DNA from: Casuarius casuarius
Taxonomy: Eukaryota > Chordata > Aves > Casuariiformes > Casuariidae
Reading direction: 5' to 3'
Length of the DNA: 64,000 nt
Assembly (NCBI GenBank): GCA_003342895.1
Contig: PTFA01000311.1
Span: 811,804 to 875,803, forward strand
Part shown: positions 63,739-64,000 of the stretch, one piece after another
Layout of the letters: each line of letters starts with the position of its first letter
Numbering within the stretch: the stretch's first letter is position 1
Made by a program: the position numbers and the translations under genes
Notes under the pieces: model-generated
Seen by the model: only the letters and a program-made list of their open reading frames with translations
The model's database searches: none
What the model was told of the DNA's origin: nothing

Positions 63739-64000
63739 TGAAACAAAATAAAGCTTCTCATTCTGGCATTAAAAATGTTTGCTTTAAAATATATACTATT
63801 TATTGAGAAAATGAAAAGATGTTGATAATAGGAAAGAAAAAACACAAAGTTATCTGGATGAACCAACTTTTATTTGGCCCGTTTACAAGACATTGTAACA
63901 CTTCCCCATACACCAAATTTTTCAATTTTTGATTGACCTCTGCTGGCCTTTTTTTTTTTTTTCTCTGTTTTTATTTGGAAGACTAGAAAATTCATTTTAT
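63739..64000. other. Terminal noncoding stretch with poly-T run
   Basis: AT-rich sequence with a T run at 63949-63962. No gene or recognisable repeat body is visible before the window ends. Confidence 0.6.

Noticed and set aside
1..64000. CRISPR array, tRNA, rRNA, operons or ribosome-binding sites
   Set aside because: No regularly spaced direct repeats, no cloverleaf-type or rRNA sequence and no dense gene layout; the DNA is eukaryotic.

Overview
The window reads as nuclear DNA of an amniote, most likely a sauropsid (bird, turtle or crocodilian). It is AT-rich overall (rough estimate 60-62% AT). It has no prokaryotic gene organisation and no Alu, B1 or L1 signature of mammals. Its recognisable interspersed repeats are eroded: a CR1/L3-class LINE fragment read on the minus strand, four MIR-class SINE relics, and short palindromic relics of two families familiar from reptile and bird genomes. 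The exact species cannot be told from the sequence alone.

I find no protein-coding gene I can name. Open frames reach at most 147 codons. By a simple estimate (about 62% AT, six frames, 64 kb) the longest stop-free run expected by chance is about 140 codons. The ORFs are also not bounded by convincing splice sites, and none has a domain I recognise. I see no tRNA, rRNA, known microRNA hairpin or CRISPR array. The window is best described as an intergenic region or the inside of a very large intron, possibly with a few regulatory elements and at most one or two exons of unknown transcripts.

Layout. 1-2540 is plain noncoding sequence with pyrimidine-rich patches. 2541-3479 is AT-rich and resembles the 3' untranslated region of a minus-strand transcript; it holds a perfect 13-bp inverted repeat with twin CAGCTG boxes. 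3480-5000 is the only strong GC and CpG peak, containing a CTCF-like motif and a 100-bp alternating purine-pyrimidine microsatellite. 5001-13350 is ordinary DNA with two MIR relics, one palindromic repeat and a 23-bp palindrome. 13355-13680 looks like a developmental enhancer and is followed by a second Z-DNA-prone microsatellite. 15025-22500 is AT-rich with one CR1 fragment. 22500-39290 has scattered repeat relics and a candidate minus-strand terminal exon near 28.9-29.0 kb. A small splice-bounded open segment lies at 39.3 kb. 40-54 kb holds several homeodomain-motif-rich, enhancer-like stretches. 54-64 kb holds repeat relics and a short tandem repeat.

If anything here works together, it is the regulatory landscape: one CpG-rich node with a possible CTCF site, plus several TAATTA-rich candidate enhancers in a gene-poor tract, a layout typical of regions around developmental transcription-factor genes. 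That is an inference; multi-species alignment would test it.
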